Assembly: GCA_903945495.1 (NCBI GenBank)
Contig: CAJAVU010000045.1
Span: 1 to 64,000, forward strand
From: an uncultured Flavobacteriales bacterium
Lineage (GTDB): Bacteria > Bacteroidota > Bacteroidia > Flavobacteriales_D > Crocinitomicaceae
Length of the DNA: 64,000 bases
Direction: 5' to 3'
A program made the position numbers and the translations under genes. The number at the start of each line of letters is the position of its first letter. Position 1 is the first letter of the stretch. Under the pieces are notes generated by a model that saw only the letters and a program-made list of their open reading frames with translations, was not told where the DNA came from and made no database searches. Positions 17,334 through 26,191 of this stretch are shown here, piece by piece.

Positions 17334-18107
17334 TTATTCACCCAAGCGAATATGCACTCCAAACATACCATTAAACATCCAATTTCGGACATCTTTAGGT
17401 GGCTTGGAATCGAAGTAATTGTTCACTTCAAATTTAAAATCTGTTCGTTTGAAGGCATGAAAATTAATGGCGTATTGTCCCATAAAACGGTAGTCTTTGA
17501 AATCGGACCAAAAAGGTTGAAAATACGTCACCGCTGAAAAAGAAAATGTTGATTTTGGATTGAAATACCACGAAATGTAATTGCTCCAACGAAAACCTTG
17601 AATAATTTCATTTGACGACTGAATATCTTCGTACTCAAAAAAAGTTGAGGTTCCAGCAAAAATTCGATACCCTTTTTGGTCTAAGGCTTTAACACGTAAT
17701 CCTGTTCCAACGAGTGTTCTTAGACGCTGATCCAATAGTTGATTGTATTGCACTTGCGCATAACTCTCCCATTTCCATGGACTTTTCTTCATTGCATTTT
17801 TGCGCTGTAAACGATAAGCATAGCGAAAATGCGCCATTCCCGTATTCGCATAAACGCGATCTGCTCCTTTTGAGTAATACCAATCAGTCAAAAAGAGAAA
17901 ATAATGCTTTGTTGTCTTCAATTGTATACGCGGACGAAAATTTCCATTTAACAATAAATCTTTGTTTTGTACAGCAGAGAAACCTGCATCCAAAGCACCA
18001 CTCCATCCCGATGTATCATCGTAAATACGCTTATTCTCAATATTTACAACTTGTGCAAACAGCGAATCACATAGAAATAGAACTACTATTAAAACAACTC
18101 TCGTCAT
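17334..18107 (-). CDS. DUF481-like outer membrane protein
   Basis: The 257-residue protein has a signal peptide (about 1-18, ending LFAQ) and alternating amphipathic strands rich in aromatic residues, such as HYFLFLTDWYYSKG and GMAHFRYAYRLQ. It ends in short barrel strands, consistent with the DUF481 family of small outer membrane beta-barrels. Function is unknown. It abuts the LptF/LptG permease gene, from which it follows directly, so the two are likely co-transcribed. Confidence 0.7.
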   Translation of the reverse strand: MTRVVLIVVLFLCDSLFAQVVNIENKRIYDDTSGWSGALDAGFSAVQNKDLLLNGNFRPRIQLKTTKHYFLFLTDWYYSKGADRVYANTGMAHFRYAYRLQRKNAMKKSPWKWESYAQVQYNQLLDQRLRTLVGTGLRVKALDQKGYRIFAGTSTFFEYEDIQSSNEIIQGFRWSNYISWYFNPKSTFSFSAVTYFQPFWSDFKDYRFMGQYAINFHAFKRTDFKFEVNNYFDSKPPKDVRNWMFNGMFGVHIRLGE

Positions 18108-19187
18108 CTATTTCTGCGCAAATTTATAAAGTATGTAAGCGATAAAACCGAATAGGACATTTGGGACCCAAACTGCCAAATAAGCCGGGAATCCAATTTT
18201 CATAGCCGCAACTGTGGTAACCTTCATCGCAAAGATGTAAATAAAGATTATTCCTAATCCAAGTGCTATATTCACACCAATTCCACCTCGTTTTTTTCGT
18301 GATGAAACAGAAACACCAATGATGGTTAAGACATACGTTGCAAAAGGATAGGAAGTACGTTGGTACAATTCAATTTCATACATCGGCACATTTCCAGAAC
18401 CTTTTTCTTTTTCACGTTCAATGAACTTTTTCAATTGACTATATGTCATCGCCTCTGCAATATTGTCGCGCGTTGCCATTTCTTCAATTTTAAAATTAAA
18501 CGAAACAATTTTACTCTTACCCTCGATAACACTATCGTTTGGATAACCAAGATAACGCTCGTAGTAATCGGATAATTTCCATTTGTTTGTTCCTGGTATA
18601 TTCACCGCAGTTCGCGCCTTTAAAAAGTAAATTTCACGTTCCTTTTTCTTATCCCATTTCTCCAGCACAAAGTCATTTACTGTATTATTTTCTTGCAAGT
18701 AGCTCGAAAAGTACACAACTTGATTCCCTGGATATTCCGCATGGTAATCTTCAACACTCATCGCATCACGGTAATATTTCTCTTCAAATTCCAAACGTGT
18801 TTGATTGGAACGCGGTAAAATAAAATGATTCATGACCAAGGAAATCAACATCAGTACAGTCGCTGCAATCATGTAAGGGCGTAAAAAGCGATGAAATGGT
18901 CGTCCACTGTTCCACATCGGGATAATTTCCGTGTCTTGCGCTAATTTTGCAGTAAACCAAATAACCGAAACGAAAATGATCATCGAGGAAAACATATTCC
19001 CATAATAGAGAATGAAATTCCCGTAATAATCCAATATAATAGCGGAAATTGGCGCTTGATTATTGATAAATTCAGACAAACGTTCAGACAAATCGAACAC
19101 CATAGCAAGGAGCATAATAATTCCTAGCATAAAGAAGAAAGTCGTTAAGAACTTTCGAATGATGTAACGATCTAAAATCTTTAACAT
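18108..19187 (-). CDS. LptF/LptG family permease
   Basis: The 359-residue protein starts MLKILDRYIIRKFLTTFFFM, the hallmark of YjgP/YjgQ family permeases. It has three N-terminal membrane helices (to about 125), a large periplasmic beta-jellyroll-like middle (about 130-270), and three C-terminal helices from about 285. LptF and LptG form the membrane part of the LPS extraction transporter LptB2FGC. I cannot tell F from G. It lies 4 bases after the tgt stop, an arrangement common in Bacteroidetes. Confidence 0.88.
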   Translation of the reverse strand: MLKILDRYIIRKFLTTFFFMLGIIMLLAMVFDLSERLSEFINNQAPISAIILDYYGNFILYYGNMFSSMIIFVSVIWFTAKLAQDTEIIPMWNSGRPFHRFLRPYMIAATVLMLISLVMNHFILPRSNQTRLEFEEKYYRDAMSVEDYHAEYPGNQVVYFSSYLQENNTVNDFVLEKWDKKKEREIYFLKARTAVNIPGTNKWKLSDYYERYLGYPNDSVIEGKSKIVSFNFKIEEMATRDNIAEAMTYSQLKKFIEREKEKGSGNVPMYEIELYQRTSYPFATYVLTIIGVSVSSRKKRGGIGVNIALGLGIIFIYIFAMKVTTVAAMKIGFPAYLAVWVPNVLFGFIAYILYKFAQK

Positions 19188-19191
19188 TTCC

Positions 19192-20322
19192 TTATAATCG
19201 GTTTTTCAATTTTGGAATCATTTTATCTTTCCACTCACTAAACGTACCTGCTAGAATTTGTCTACGTGCTTCTTTTACCAACCAAAGATAAAACGCTAAG
19301 TTGTGAATTGTCGCAATTTGAATGGCTAAATTTTCTTTTGCTTTCACTAAGTGACGCAAATATGCTTTTGTGTAAACATGATCTACATACGCTGTTCCAT
19401 TTGGATCAATTGGCGAAAAATCAAGTTCCCATTTTTCATTTTTAATATTGATGATTCCTTCAGAAGTAAACAACATTCCATGGCGTGCATTTCTACTTGG
19501 CATTACACAATCAAACATATCAACTCCCATTGAAATACATTCCAATAAATTCACTGGAGTACCAACACCCATCAAATAGCGTGGTTTTTCAGTAGGCAGA
19601 ATCGAACAAACCAAATCAGTCATTGAGTACAATTCTTCATCTGGTTCACCAACAGACAAACCACCAATTGCATTTCCAACTGCATCGTGAGAAGAAATTG
19701 TTTCAGCAGATTCAGTTCGCAAATCTTTGTAAACACTTCCTTGGATAATTGGAAACAAAGCTTGCTCATAACCATATTTCGGTTCTGTCTCGTCCATTTG
19801 ATTAAAACAACGTTTCAACCAACGGTGCGTCATGTGCATCGAACGTTTCGCATAATTGTAATCACACGGATACGGCGTGCACTCATCAAAGGCCATAATA
19901 ATATCAGCTCCGATAGTACGTTGAATATCAATTGCTTTTTCTGGCGTGAAGAAATGATAACTTCCGTTAATGTGCGATTGAAACTTCACTCCTTCTTCTT
20001 GAATTTTGCGTGAACCCGAAAGCGAATACACTTGGTAACCGCCACTATCTGTTAAAATTGGACGTTCCCAACCAATAAACTGATGTAAACCACCTGCCTT
20101 TTCAAGCACTTCTAACCCTGGTCGCAAGTATAAATGATACGTGTTTCCAAGGATGATTTGCGCCTCGACATCTTCTCTAAGCTCTTGTTGATGAACACCT
20201 TTCACTGACCCAGCCGTACCAACGGGCATGAAGATTGGCGTTTCGATTGCACCATGATCTGTTTGAAGAACTCCTGCTCTTGCTTTTGTTTTTGAATCGG
20301 TGTGAAGTAAATTAAAGTGCAT
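19192..20322 (-). CDS. tgt: Queuine/preQ1 tRNA-guanine transglycosylase lacking the zinc cysteines
   Basis: This 376-residue TIM barrel exchanges guanine-34 for preQ1 in tRNAs with GUN anticodons. TDSGGYQVYSLS, MAFDECTPYPC and GGLSVGEP are intact, as is DCVMPSRNARHG. In the usual zinc site (CDCYTC in E. coli) the sequence reads NGTAYVDH, so all three Cys are replaced, while the later IHNL His is kept. The start at ATG 20322 follows a TATCTTTG promoter; an upstream in-frame GTG at 20346 overlaps that box and is rejected. It leads an operon with the LptF/G permease and the DUF481 protein. Confidence 0.92.
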   Translation of the reverse strand: MHFNLLHTDSKTKARAGVLQTDHGAIETPIFMPVGTAGSVKGVHQQELREDVEAQIILGNTYHLYLRPGLEVLEKAGGLHQFIGWERPILTDSGGYQVYSLSGSRKIQEEGVKFQSHINGSYHFFTPEKAIDIQRTIGADIIMAFDECTPYPCDYNYAKRSMHMTHRWLKRCFNQMDETEPKYGYEQALFPIIQGSVYKDLRTESAETISSHDAVGNAIGGLSVGEPDEELYSMTDLVCSILPTEKPRYLMGVGTPVNLLECISMGVDMFDCVMPSRNARHGMLFTSEGIINIKNEKWELDFSPIDPNGTAYVDHVYTKAYLRHLVKAKENLAIQIATIHNLAFYLWLVKEARRQILAGTFSEWKDKMIPKLKNRL

Positions 20323-20345
20323 AAATTGTTGAAAAATAAACGCCA

Positions 20346-20353
20346 CAAAGATA
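20346..20353 (-). promoter_or_regulatory. tgt operon promoter -7 element
   Basis: TATCTTTG matches TAnnTTTG and ends 24 bases upstream of the tgt ATG. Confidence 0.55.
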
Positions 20354-20402
20354 CATGTATTTCATTAAGCACCCCATCTTTGCACTAAAGCTTTAAAAAG
20401 GA

Positions 20403-21539
20403 ATGCAATTTTTCCCCACATTTGAATTTAATTTAATCACCATTTTATTCCTATTCTTCGCCTTCATGGCGTTGATTAACTTGTTGTACACCTTTGTAAT
20501 TTATGGTCGATTAGCATTTTTTAAAGAGCCTGCAAAACTTTCAGATGAACAATTGCCGCCAGTAAGCATCATCATTGCTGCACGAAATGAGTCGGACAAT
20601 TTGTATGAAAACCTTCCGTATTTATTGCAACAAAATTATCCTGAATACGAAATTATTGTCATCAACAACCAATCGATTGACGATTCTGCGTATTTGTTAA
20701 ATGCCTTCACACAGCAATTCGAAAATGTGCGCGTTATCGAGGTAAGCAGAAGTCAACATATCAAACCAGGGAAAAAATTACCCTTGACACTTGGAATCAA
20801 AGGAGCGAAATACGAACATTTATTGTTCATCGATGCGGATTGCAAGCCAACTTCAAATACGTGGATCAAAAGCATGGCTTCGAATTTCGTTACAGGCAAA
20901 GAATTGGTGATTGGTTACGGCCCTTACACAAAAGAAAAAGGCTTTTTGAATCGCGTGATTCGTTTTGATACTTCTTGGATTGCCGTGAGTTATTTTTCAA
21001 TGTCCTTGGCAAAACTTCCTTACATGGGCGTTGGAAGAAATATGGCTTACACAAAAACGTTGTTTAATTCGGTTAACGGATTTAAATCACACTATTCTCT
21101 TCCTTCAGGCGATGATGATTTATTCATTCAAGAAGCGGCAAAAAAACGCAATTACGCAATCAATCTTGATCAACATTCATATTCCTATTCTTCTCCTCAC
21201 AGCACTTGGTCAGGATGGATTCGACAAAAGACACGTCACTACAGCACTTCGAATCGTTATTCTCGTTTCAAAAAAATAATGTTAGGCGTATATCCCGCGA
21301 GTTTATTGCTGGTTCTTTTTTCGTTCATTATTTTGATGTTCGATGCTGATTTTCGTTGGTTAACACTTGCTTCGTTCTTATTCTTAACCTTCCTAAAATG
21401 GTGGATTCAAGGACGTTGCTTTATCAAGTTGAACGAAAATAGTTTTGTGAAATACTTGCCGTTGTGGGATTTGTTCTACACAGTTTTGATGCCTGTTATT
21501 TATTATTCTTCTGATAAGAAGGAAGTGAATAAGTGGTAA
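20403..21539 (+). CDS. Membrane-anchored family 2 glycosyltransferase
   Basis: The 378-residue protein has an N-terminal membrane helix (about 10-32), then a GT-A domain with PPVSIIIAARNESDNL, LFIDADCKPTS (the DxD-like metal site) and a QKTRHYS acceptor-side motif near 280. Two or three helices end the chain. This is the layout of processive or membrane-linked GT2 enzymes that build surface glycans. A related enzyme lies at 62425-63543. It is divergent from tgt and has no neighbouring glycan genes. Confidence 0.85.
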   Translation: MQFFPTFEFNLITILFLFFAFMALINLLYTFVIYGRLAFFKEPAKLSDEQLPPVSIIIAARNESDNLYENLPYLLQQNYPEYEIIVINNQSIDDSAYLLNAFTQQFENVRVIEVSRSQHIKPGKKLPLTLGIKGAKYEHLLFIDADCKPTSNTWIKSMASNFVTGKELVIGYGPYTKEKGFLNRVIRFDTSWIAVSYFSMSLAKLPYMGVGRNMAYTKTLFNSVNGFKSHYSLPSGDDDLFIQEAAKKRNYAINLDQHSYSYSSPHSTWSGWIRQKTRHYSTSNRYSRFKKIMLGVYPASLLLVLFSFIILMFDADFRWLTLASFLFLTFLKWWIQGRCFIKLNENSFVKYLPLWDLFYTVLMPVIYYSSDKKEVNKW

Positions 21540-21552
21540 TTCCACTTTCTTC

Positions 21553-21699
21553 ATTCGTACGAATCATTTAACTTTTTCACGTTATTAAAAAAGCCTTGTT
21601 AGGAAATCTAGCAATGCCGTGTCGAAACAGGCAAATTCCTTTGTTATTTTGAAGCTTATTACGGAGTTCCGTTAATTGTGATTGTCAGATTATTTCTGA
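21553..21699. promoter_or_regulatory. Cluster of short palindromes upstream of the sigma factor gene
   Basis: Three inverted repeats lie in the 198-bp gap: ATTCGTACGAAT (21553-21564, perfect), ACGGA-GT-TCCGT (21661-21672) and TCAGA-TTATT-TCTGA (21685-21699). The last two are 40-75 bp upstream of the sigma factor start, a plausible control position. No consensus -7 box is clear. Confidence 0.35.
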
Positions 21700-21737
21700 T
21701 ATACTACTATTCATCGGGAAAAATGGAAGCAAAATAA

Positions 21738-22343
21738 ATGGTAGAAATAGAGCATTTATCAGACAAAGCGAAGCAGGATTTAATTCTTGTGGAAGCGGCG
21801 AAGAAAGGAAATCAAGCTGCCTATGCAGAATTGATGGATCGCTACCGTGAATCTATTTATTTCATGATGTTTAAAATGGTAAAACACGCCGACGATGCTG
21901 ATGATTTAACAATCGAAGCATTCGGTAAAGCGTTTAGCCGTTTAGACCAATATTCTCCGAGCTTTGCATTCAGTACTTGGCTCTTCAAAATTGCTTCCAA
22001 TAACTGTATCGATTTCATTCGCAAAAAACGCATCAAAGTCACTTCCATGGATACTGGAATCACAACTGATGACGGCGAAGTATTGTTTGTTGATGCACGT
22101 TCTCAAACCATGGATCCTGAAGAAACAATGGTTTACGGACAAAAAGTCGTTCACATGCGCATGCTTGTTAGTAAATTGAAACCGCGTTACCGCGAATTGG
22201 TTGAAAAACGGTATTTCGAAGAATTGAGCTACGAAGAAATTGCTGAAGAACTGAATCTGCCATTGGGAACAGTGAAAGCGCAATTGTTCCGTGCACGCGA
22301 CTTCTTGGCAAATATGATTGAAAAAACGAAAGACACGATTTAA
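21738..22343 (+). CDS. ECF (sigma-70 family) RNA polymerase sigma factor
   Basis: The 201-residue protein has sigma region 2 at about 22-95 (AYAELMDRYRESIYFMMFKM, DDADDLTIEAFGKAFSRL, FSTWLFKIASNNCIDFIRKK) and region 4 at about 140-195 (RYRELVEKRYFEELSYEEIA, LPLGTVKAQLFRARDFL). It is a typical extracytoplasmic-function sigma factor. No anti-sigma gene is adjacent, so it may be a general or constitutively active Bacteroidetes ECF factor; its regulon is unknown. Confidence 0.92.
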   Translation: MVEIEHLSDKAKQDLILVEAAKKGNQAAYAELMDRYRESIYFMMFKMVKHADDADDLTIEAFGKAFSRLDQYSPSFAFSTWLFKIASNNCIDFIRKKRIKVTSMDTGITTDDGEVLFVDARSQTMDPEETMVYGQKVVHMRMLVSKLKPRYRELVEKRYFEELSYEEIAEELNLPLGTVKAQLFRARDFLANMIEKTKDTI

Positions 22344-22395
22344 TCAATCTTTCAGTAATTCATCATCTAATTCATGTTTTCTTACCCATTTCTCT

Positions 22396-22403
22396 TACTT
22401 TTG
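22396..22403 (+). promoter_or_regulatory. rsmG promoter -7 element
   Basis: TACTTTTG is followed by CACC and the ATG at 22408, the same spacing and bases as in front of dusB. Confidence 0.65.
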
Positions 22404-22407
22404 CACC

Positions 22408-23037
22408 ATGCAAATCATTACAAATTACTTTCCCAATTTAACGGAAACGCAAATCGAACAATTCGCGAAGTTGCAAGAACTTTATACTTTTTGGAATGAA
22501 CAAATCAATGTAATCTCTAGAAAGGATACGGAGAATTTCTATGAACGTCACGTGCTTCATTCGCTTGGAATCGCGAAAGTAATGCCATTTGCAGACGGAA
22601 GCGAAATCCTTGACATTGGAACTGGTGGTGGTTTCCCTGGAATTCCTCTTGCGATTCTTTTCCCGAATTGTAAGTTCACCTTGGTGGATTCAATTGGAAA
22701 GAAAATTAAAGTGGTAAACGAAGTTGCCGAAGCACTTGGACTAGAAAATGTTAAAGGAATTCATGAACGCGCAGAGAAAGTACCTGGAACCTTCGATTTT
22801 ATTGTGAGTCGCGCAGTAACAGCAATGCCGGCATTCTTAACATGGACAAAAGGTAAAATCAATAAAGACAACAAGAACGAATTAAAGAATGGAATTCTTT
22901 ATCTGAAAGGTGGAGATTTGACTGAAGAAATGAAGCCTGTGATGAAAGCCTATGAAATTTACGAATTGAATACGTTTTTCAAAGAAGAATTTTTCGAAAC
23001 GAAGAAAGTTGTTTACGTTCGATTAAAGGTAAGTTAA
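22408..23037 (+). CDS. rsmG: 16S rRNA (guanine-527-N7)-methyltransferase
   Basis: The 209-residue SAM-dependent enzyme has EILDIGTGGGFPGIPLAI as the SAM-binding loop, preceded by NEQINVISRKDTENFYERH and followed by FDFIVSRAVTAM. It methylates G527 of 16S rRNA; its loss gives low-level streptomycin resistance in other bacteria. An upstream in-frame ATG (22318) is rejected because it lies before the promoter and inside the sigma factor gene. It stands as its own transcription unit. Confidence 0.92.
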   Translation: MQIITNYFPNLTETQIEQFAKLQELYTFWNEQINVISRKDTENFYERHVLHSLGIAKVMPFADGSEILDIGTGGGFPGIPLAILFPNCKFTLVDSIGKKIKVVNEVAEALGLENVKGIHERAEKVPGTFDFIVSRAVTAMPAFLTWTKGKINKDNKNELKNGILYLKGGDLTEEMKPVMKAYEIYELNTFFKEEFFETKKVVYVRLKVS

Positions 23038-23078
23038 TAACTTCTTCAATCAATAAAAGAAAATAGAAAGTTCGTTGA

Positions 23079-23621
23079 TTACGAATTCAATTTGTAGCGT
23101 TTAAAGAACGCATCCCAATTCCAGATAAAATTACCCATTACCTCATCCATACGTTTTAAGAACAATGGATTTGGCGCTTGCATTCTTCTGAAATATTCAT
23201 CTTGGAAATCATTTAACTTGTATTTGTAGAATACTGCTTTTGACATTCCGTAAATCATATTTTTAGAAGGATGATTCACACGAGAGATGAACGATTGATA
23301 GTCACGAATTAAGCGCGAAAAGTCCAATTCTGACATATCATAGATTTTAGAAAGCTTTTCAAAAATGATTTTTTCCACGCGTCCAGCTTGTTCAGCATCA
23401 AACGTACTTTCTAAGAATGATAAATTTCCAACAATCACAATCAAACCAAATTCACCGTTCTCATTTTCAGCAAGATTAGGCGATTGAACAAAAGCAACAT
23501 CTTCGTTGATTAACTGTGCGACCTCTTTGAAGCCGTTATCCACAGTATCAAAAATGGCATTGATAAAAATATTGGCAACCTGGTTGTCCGATAATTTACG
23601 TTTCAGAATAGTGCTTAACAT
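23079..23621 (-). CDS. Conserved-looking soluble protein of unknown function
   Basis: The 180-residue protein is mixed alpha/beta with no signal, membrane segment or recognisable motif. Visible stretches are QVANIFINAIFDTVDNGFKE near the N-terminus, FGLIVIVGNLSFLES in the middle, and WNWDAFFKRYKLNS at the end. It has its own likely promoter and converges on rsmG. I do not recognise the family. Confidence 0.55.
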   Translation of the reverse strand: MLSTILKRKLSDNQVANIFINAIFDTVDNGFKEVAQLINEDVAFVQSPNLAENENGEFGLIVIVGNLSFLESTFDAEQAGRVEKIIFEKLSKIYDMSELDFSRLIRDYQSFISRVNHPSKNMIYGMSKAVFYKYKLNDFQDEYFRRMQAPNPLFLKRMDEVMGNFIWNWDAFFKRYKLNS

Positions 23622-23680
23622 TCTTTATTCGATTGTAGTTATTGACTTTTACAAAGTTAAAGTTTGATTAACGCGTCCGA

Positions 23681-23688
23681 CAAAGGTA
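23681..23688 (-). promoter_or_regulatory. Candidate promoter -7 element of the 23079-23621 gene
   Basis: TACCTTTG matches TAnnTTTG 60 bases upstream of the start; a second match, TAACTTTG, lies closer at 23653-23660. Confidence 0.4.
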
Positions 23689-23804
23689 TGTTAAGAGGTT
23701 ATTAACTAAGTTTTCAACAGTTAATCGATTCGATATCAACATTTTTAACCTTTACGCTGAATAATTCATCCGAATAAGGACAGTTTTCGTAATTTCAGCA
23801 CATC

Positions 23805-24488
23805 ATGATTGTTTTATTTACAAGGGGGAAATTACAGTTGAAGTCAAACTTTATGGCACTTTCCGTTGTCTTTAGTTTGAGTATAGCCTGTTTTGCTCAG
23901 CATACCTCTCAATCTTCCTTAGATCGTTTAAAATCAGAATACCCTTTTGTTTGCGAAGTTCCAATTGAATTAGAAACAGCCGTTTATTCAAGTCTTTCAA
24001 ATTATCCTGAACTTCAGAATAATCCGATTCGTTTTAAACAAGCACGTATTTCAACCACCTTGAATGCGCGTCCAACGCTTGGCTCTTTACTTTTCAGGCG
24101 AAAGGAAAATCGTCGATATGTGGTACGCATCAATTCAACAATGGCTGATAGTATTATTTCAGTTTATCACCTTTCTGAAACTGCGAAAAGAGGAATCATT
24201 GGACATGAATTTGCGCATTTTGCGGATTATGAAACGCGGAATTTCTGGCAAGTGCTTGGTCGCGCCTTCAGTTATCTTTCTAAAAAACGAAAAGCAGTCT
24301 TTGAACAATCAATTGACACAGCAACGATCAAACGCGGTTTGGGACACGAATTGTATGCGTGGTCTTACTATGTTTTGTACGAATCGAACGCCACTGCTGC
24401 TTACAAAAACTTTAAGCGCGAAACGTATTTAACGCCTGAAGAGATCAATTCCTTGCAACAACAATTTACTTCAACAACTCCAAAATAG
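23805..24488 (+). CDS. Secreted zincin-like metalloprotease candidate
   Basis: The 227-residue protein has a basic N-terminus, a hydrophobic export segment at about 17-30 and a likely cleavage after CFAQ. The zinc motif HEFAHFADYE (HExxH) lies near residue 142, preceded by SETAKRGIIG. Relatives with an exposed HExxH in a small secreted chain are metallopeptidases, but I cannot name a MEROPS family. An internal ATG (M17) would remove the basic residues before the signal and is less likely. Its last 23 bases overlap the 3' end of the convergent alkaline phosphatase gene. Confidence 0.65.
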   Translation: MIVLFTRGKLQLKSNFMALSVVFSLSIACFAQHTSQSSLDRLKSEYPFVCEVPIELETAVYSSLSNYPELQNNPIRFKQARISTTLNARPTLGSLLFRRKENRRYVVRINSTMADSIISVYHLSETAKRGIIGHEFAHFADYETRNFWQVLGRAFSYLSKKRKAVFEQSIDTATIKRGLGHELYAWSYYVLYESNATAAYKNFKRETYLTPEEINSLQQQFTSTTPK

Positions 24489-26103
24489 GTTCACCGGTCA
24501 TTGCTCCAACGCGCTGTAAATACAACAAATGTGTTAATGTCGCCGAGATGTCGGTAATGTTTACTCTTCTGAACACTTCTTGTGTTGGAACATTTTTTCC
24601 GTACCAAATCAATGGAACATGTGTATCGTAATTGAAGGCTGAACCATGACTTGTTCCTTTGTGCGCCGCTTCTGATTCAACACCTTTTGGTAAGAATCCT
24701 GGTTCAAGAATAAACAAAACATCGCCGCTTTCTTTTGCGTGATATCCTCTGCGAACCATGTCGCGCCATTCGTCATCTGATGTTGAATTGTTCAATTGAT
24801 GTCCGGTGAACACACGTTTCACATTCTCCCAAGTTTCAACACGCGAAGCAACAAAATCTGCTACATCGTTTCTGTTCAATTTCAAGGAATCAATGCGGTT
24901 GTGGTTCAAATAGATGTTCAAGTTTTCTTCCATGATGATTAAATCTGAACCATATTTCGCTGTTACTTCTTTGCGTAAGTTCACCAATTTCTCATCCAAG
25001 AAAACATATCCACCTGGTAATTTCTTATCAACCAAATACTGAGGTACTGGAACAACGGCGTGATCTGCTGTCAAGAAAATCACAAACTCGTCCTTCCCTA
25101 CTTTCGCTTCCAATTCTTTGATCAATTTCCCGATTTCTAAATCCAAACGAATGTAAATATCTTCCAACTCAACTGAATATGGACCAAATGAATGTCCAGC
25201 AATATCAGGCGTTGAGAAACTAATGCACAACATATCCGTTTGTTCGTCCTTACCTAATTGTTCTGCATCAATCGAACGAATAGCGAAATCTGCTAAAAAG
25301 GTATTGGCAAATGGCGTTACTGTAAACAAAGTATTTGCTGGTGTTAAAGCGGTCATTTCTTTTAAATTATACGGGAAGGTTGGCGTTTTCTTTCCTCCTA
25401 ACAATTGTTCATACTTAGAATCATCTGGACCACTTTCGCCATACGCCGCAATGTCCAACAAAGTATTCCACGTTCCATTCATGTACTTTCCTACTTGTCC
25501 TTCATCATTGAATTTCGTTACCCATTCTGGAAGTGTTTCTTTGAAAAATGAACTTGTGATAAACTTTCCTGATGAATAGTCATACCAATACGAACCATTG
25601 CTTAAATGTCCACCCGGTAGAATTGCTCCACGGTCTTTGATTGACATTGAAATCACTTTCGCATTTGGATAAGTCAAACGCAATTGATCGGAAATGGTAT
25701 TTGTTTTCAAGTAATGTGGCGAACACAAACCATCTGTTGATGCGGTTCCAACAGATTTCACTGTGTTATCATCTACGCAATTGACAACTGCTCCTGTTTC
25801 GCGTTCGTACCAATCATTCGAAACGATTCCATGATTTTCTGGTGTTGTTCCAGTGTAAATCGACGCGTGTCCCGGACCTGTGAAGGTTGGCACATAATTG
25901 TAATACGTGTTGCGGCAATTCGTTCCTTGCTCCATCAATTTGCGGAAACCGTTCTCACAAAACTTCGCTTGATAACGGTACAAATATTCATAGCACATTT
26001 GATCGATGACAATTCCAACCACCAATTTCGGTGATTTCGTTTGTTGTGCAATCGTTGGTGTGACACTCAATCCAACAAATAACAGGGCAAGAACATTTTT
26101 CAT
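24466..26103 (-). CDS. pafA: PafA-type alkaline phosphatase
   Basis: The 545-residue periplasmic enzyme has a signal peptide (to about residue 20) and the alkaline phosphatase superfamily core. Metal and nucleophile landmarks are GIVIDQM (Asp34), VPTFTGPGHAS (Thr75 as nucleophile), FSTPDIAGHSFGP, FLTADHAVVPVP and THVPLIWYG. A Thr nucleophile and this length are typical of Bacteroidetes PafA, a phosphate-insensitive calcium-activated phosphomonoesterase. The start at 26103 follows a TATTTTTG promoter; a TTG-type extension to 26124 is not needed. Confidence 0.88.
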   Translation of the reverse strand: MKNVLALLFVGLSVTPTIAQQTKSPKLVVGIVIDQMCYEYLYRYQAKFCENGFRKLMEQGTNCRNTYYNYVPTFTGPGHASIYTGTTPENHGIVSNDWYERETGAVVNCVDDNTVKSVGTASTDGLCSPHYLKTNTISDQLRLTYPNAKVISMSIKDRGAILPGGHLSNGSYWYDYSSGKFITSSFFKETLPEWVTKFNDEGQVGKYMNGTWNTLLDIAAYGESGPDDSKYEQLLGGKKTPTFPYNLKEMTALTPANTLFTVTPFANTFLADFAIRSIDAEQLGKDEQTDMLCISFSTPDIAGHSFGPYSVELEDIYIRLDLEIGKLIKELEAKVGKDEFVIFLTADHAVVPVPQYLVDKKLPGGYVFLDEKLVNLRKEVTAKYGSDLIIMEENLNIYLNHNRIDSLKLNRNDVADFVASRVETWENVKRVFTGHQLNNSTSDDEWRDMVRRGYHAKESGDVLFILEPGFLPKGVESEAAHKGTSHGSAFNYDTHVPLIWYGKNVPTQEVFRRVNITDISATLTHLLYLQRVGAMTGEPILELLK

Positions 26104-26121
26104 GAAAACAATTTTGTAGTT

Positions 26122-26129
26122 CAAAAATA
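26122..26129 (-). promoter_or_regulatory. pafA promoter -7 element
   Basis: TATTTTTG matches TAnnTTTG and ends 19 bases upstream of the pafA ATG. Confidence 0.5.
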
Positions 26130-26166
26130 GTGAAAGCTTTGTGATTGTATCTACAAATGCTTCTAT

Positions 26167-26174
26167 TAACTTTG
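26167..26174 (+). promoter_or_regulatory. miaE promoter -7 element
   Basis: TAACTTTG followed by C matches TAnnTTTG(C), 18 bases upstream of the miaE ATG. Confidence 0.55.
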
Positions 26175-26191
26175 CATTAAATTAGTCGAGT

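Noticed and set aside
20323-20346. GTG-initiated extension of tgt
   Set aside because: The GTG overlaps the TATCTTTG promoter element, so it would not be in the mRNA.
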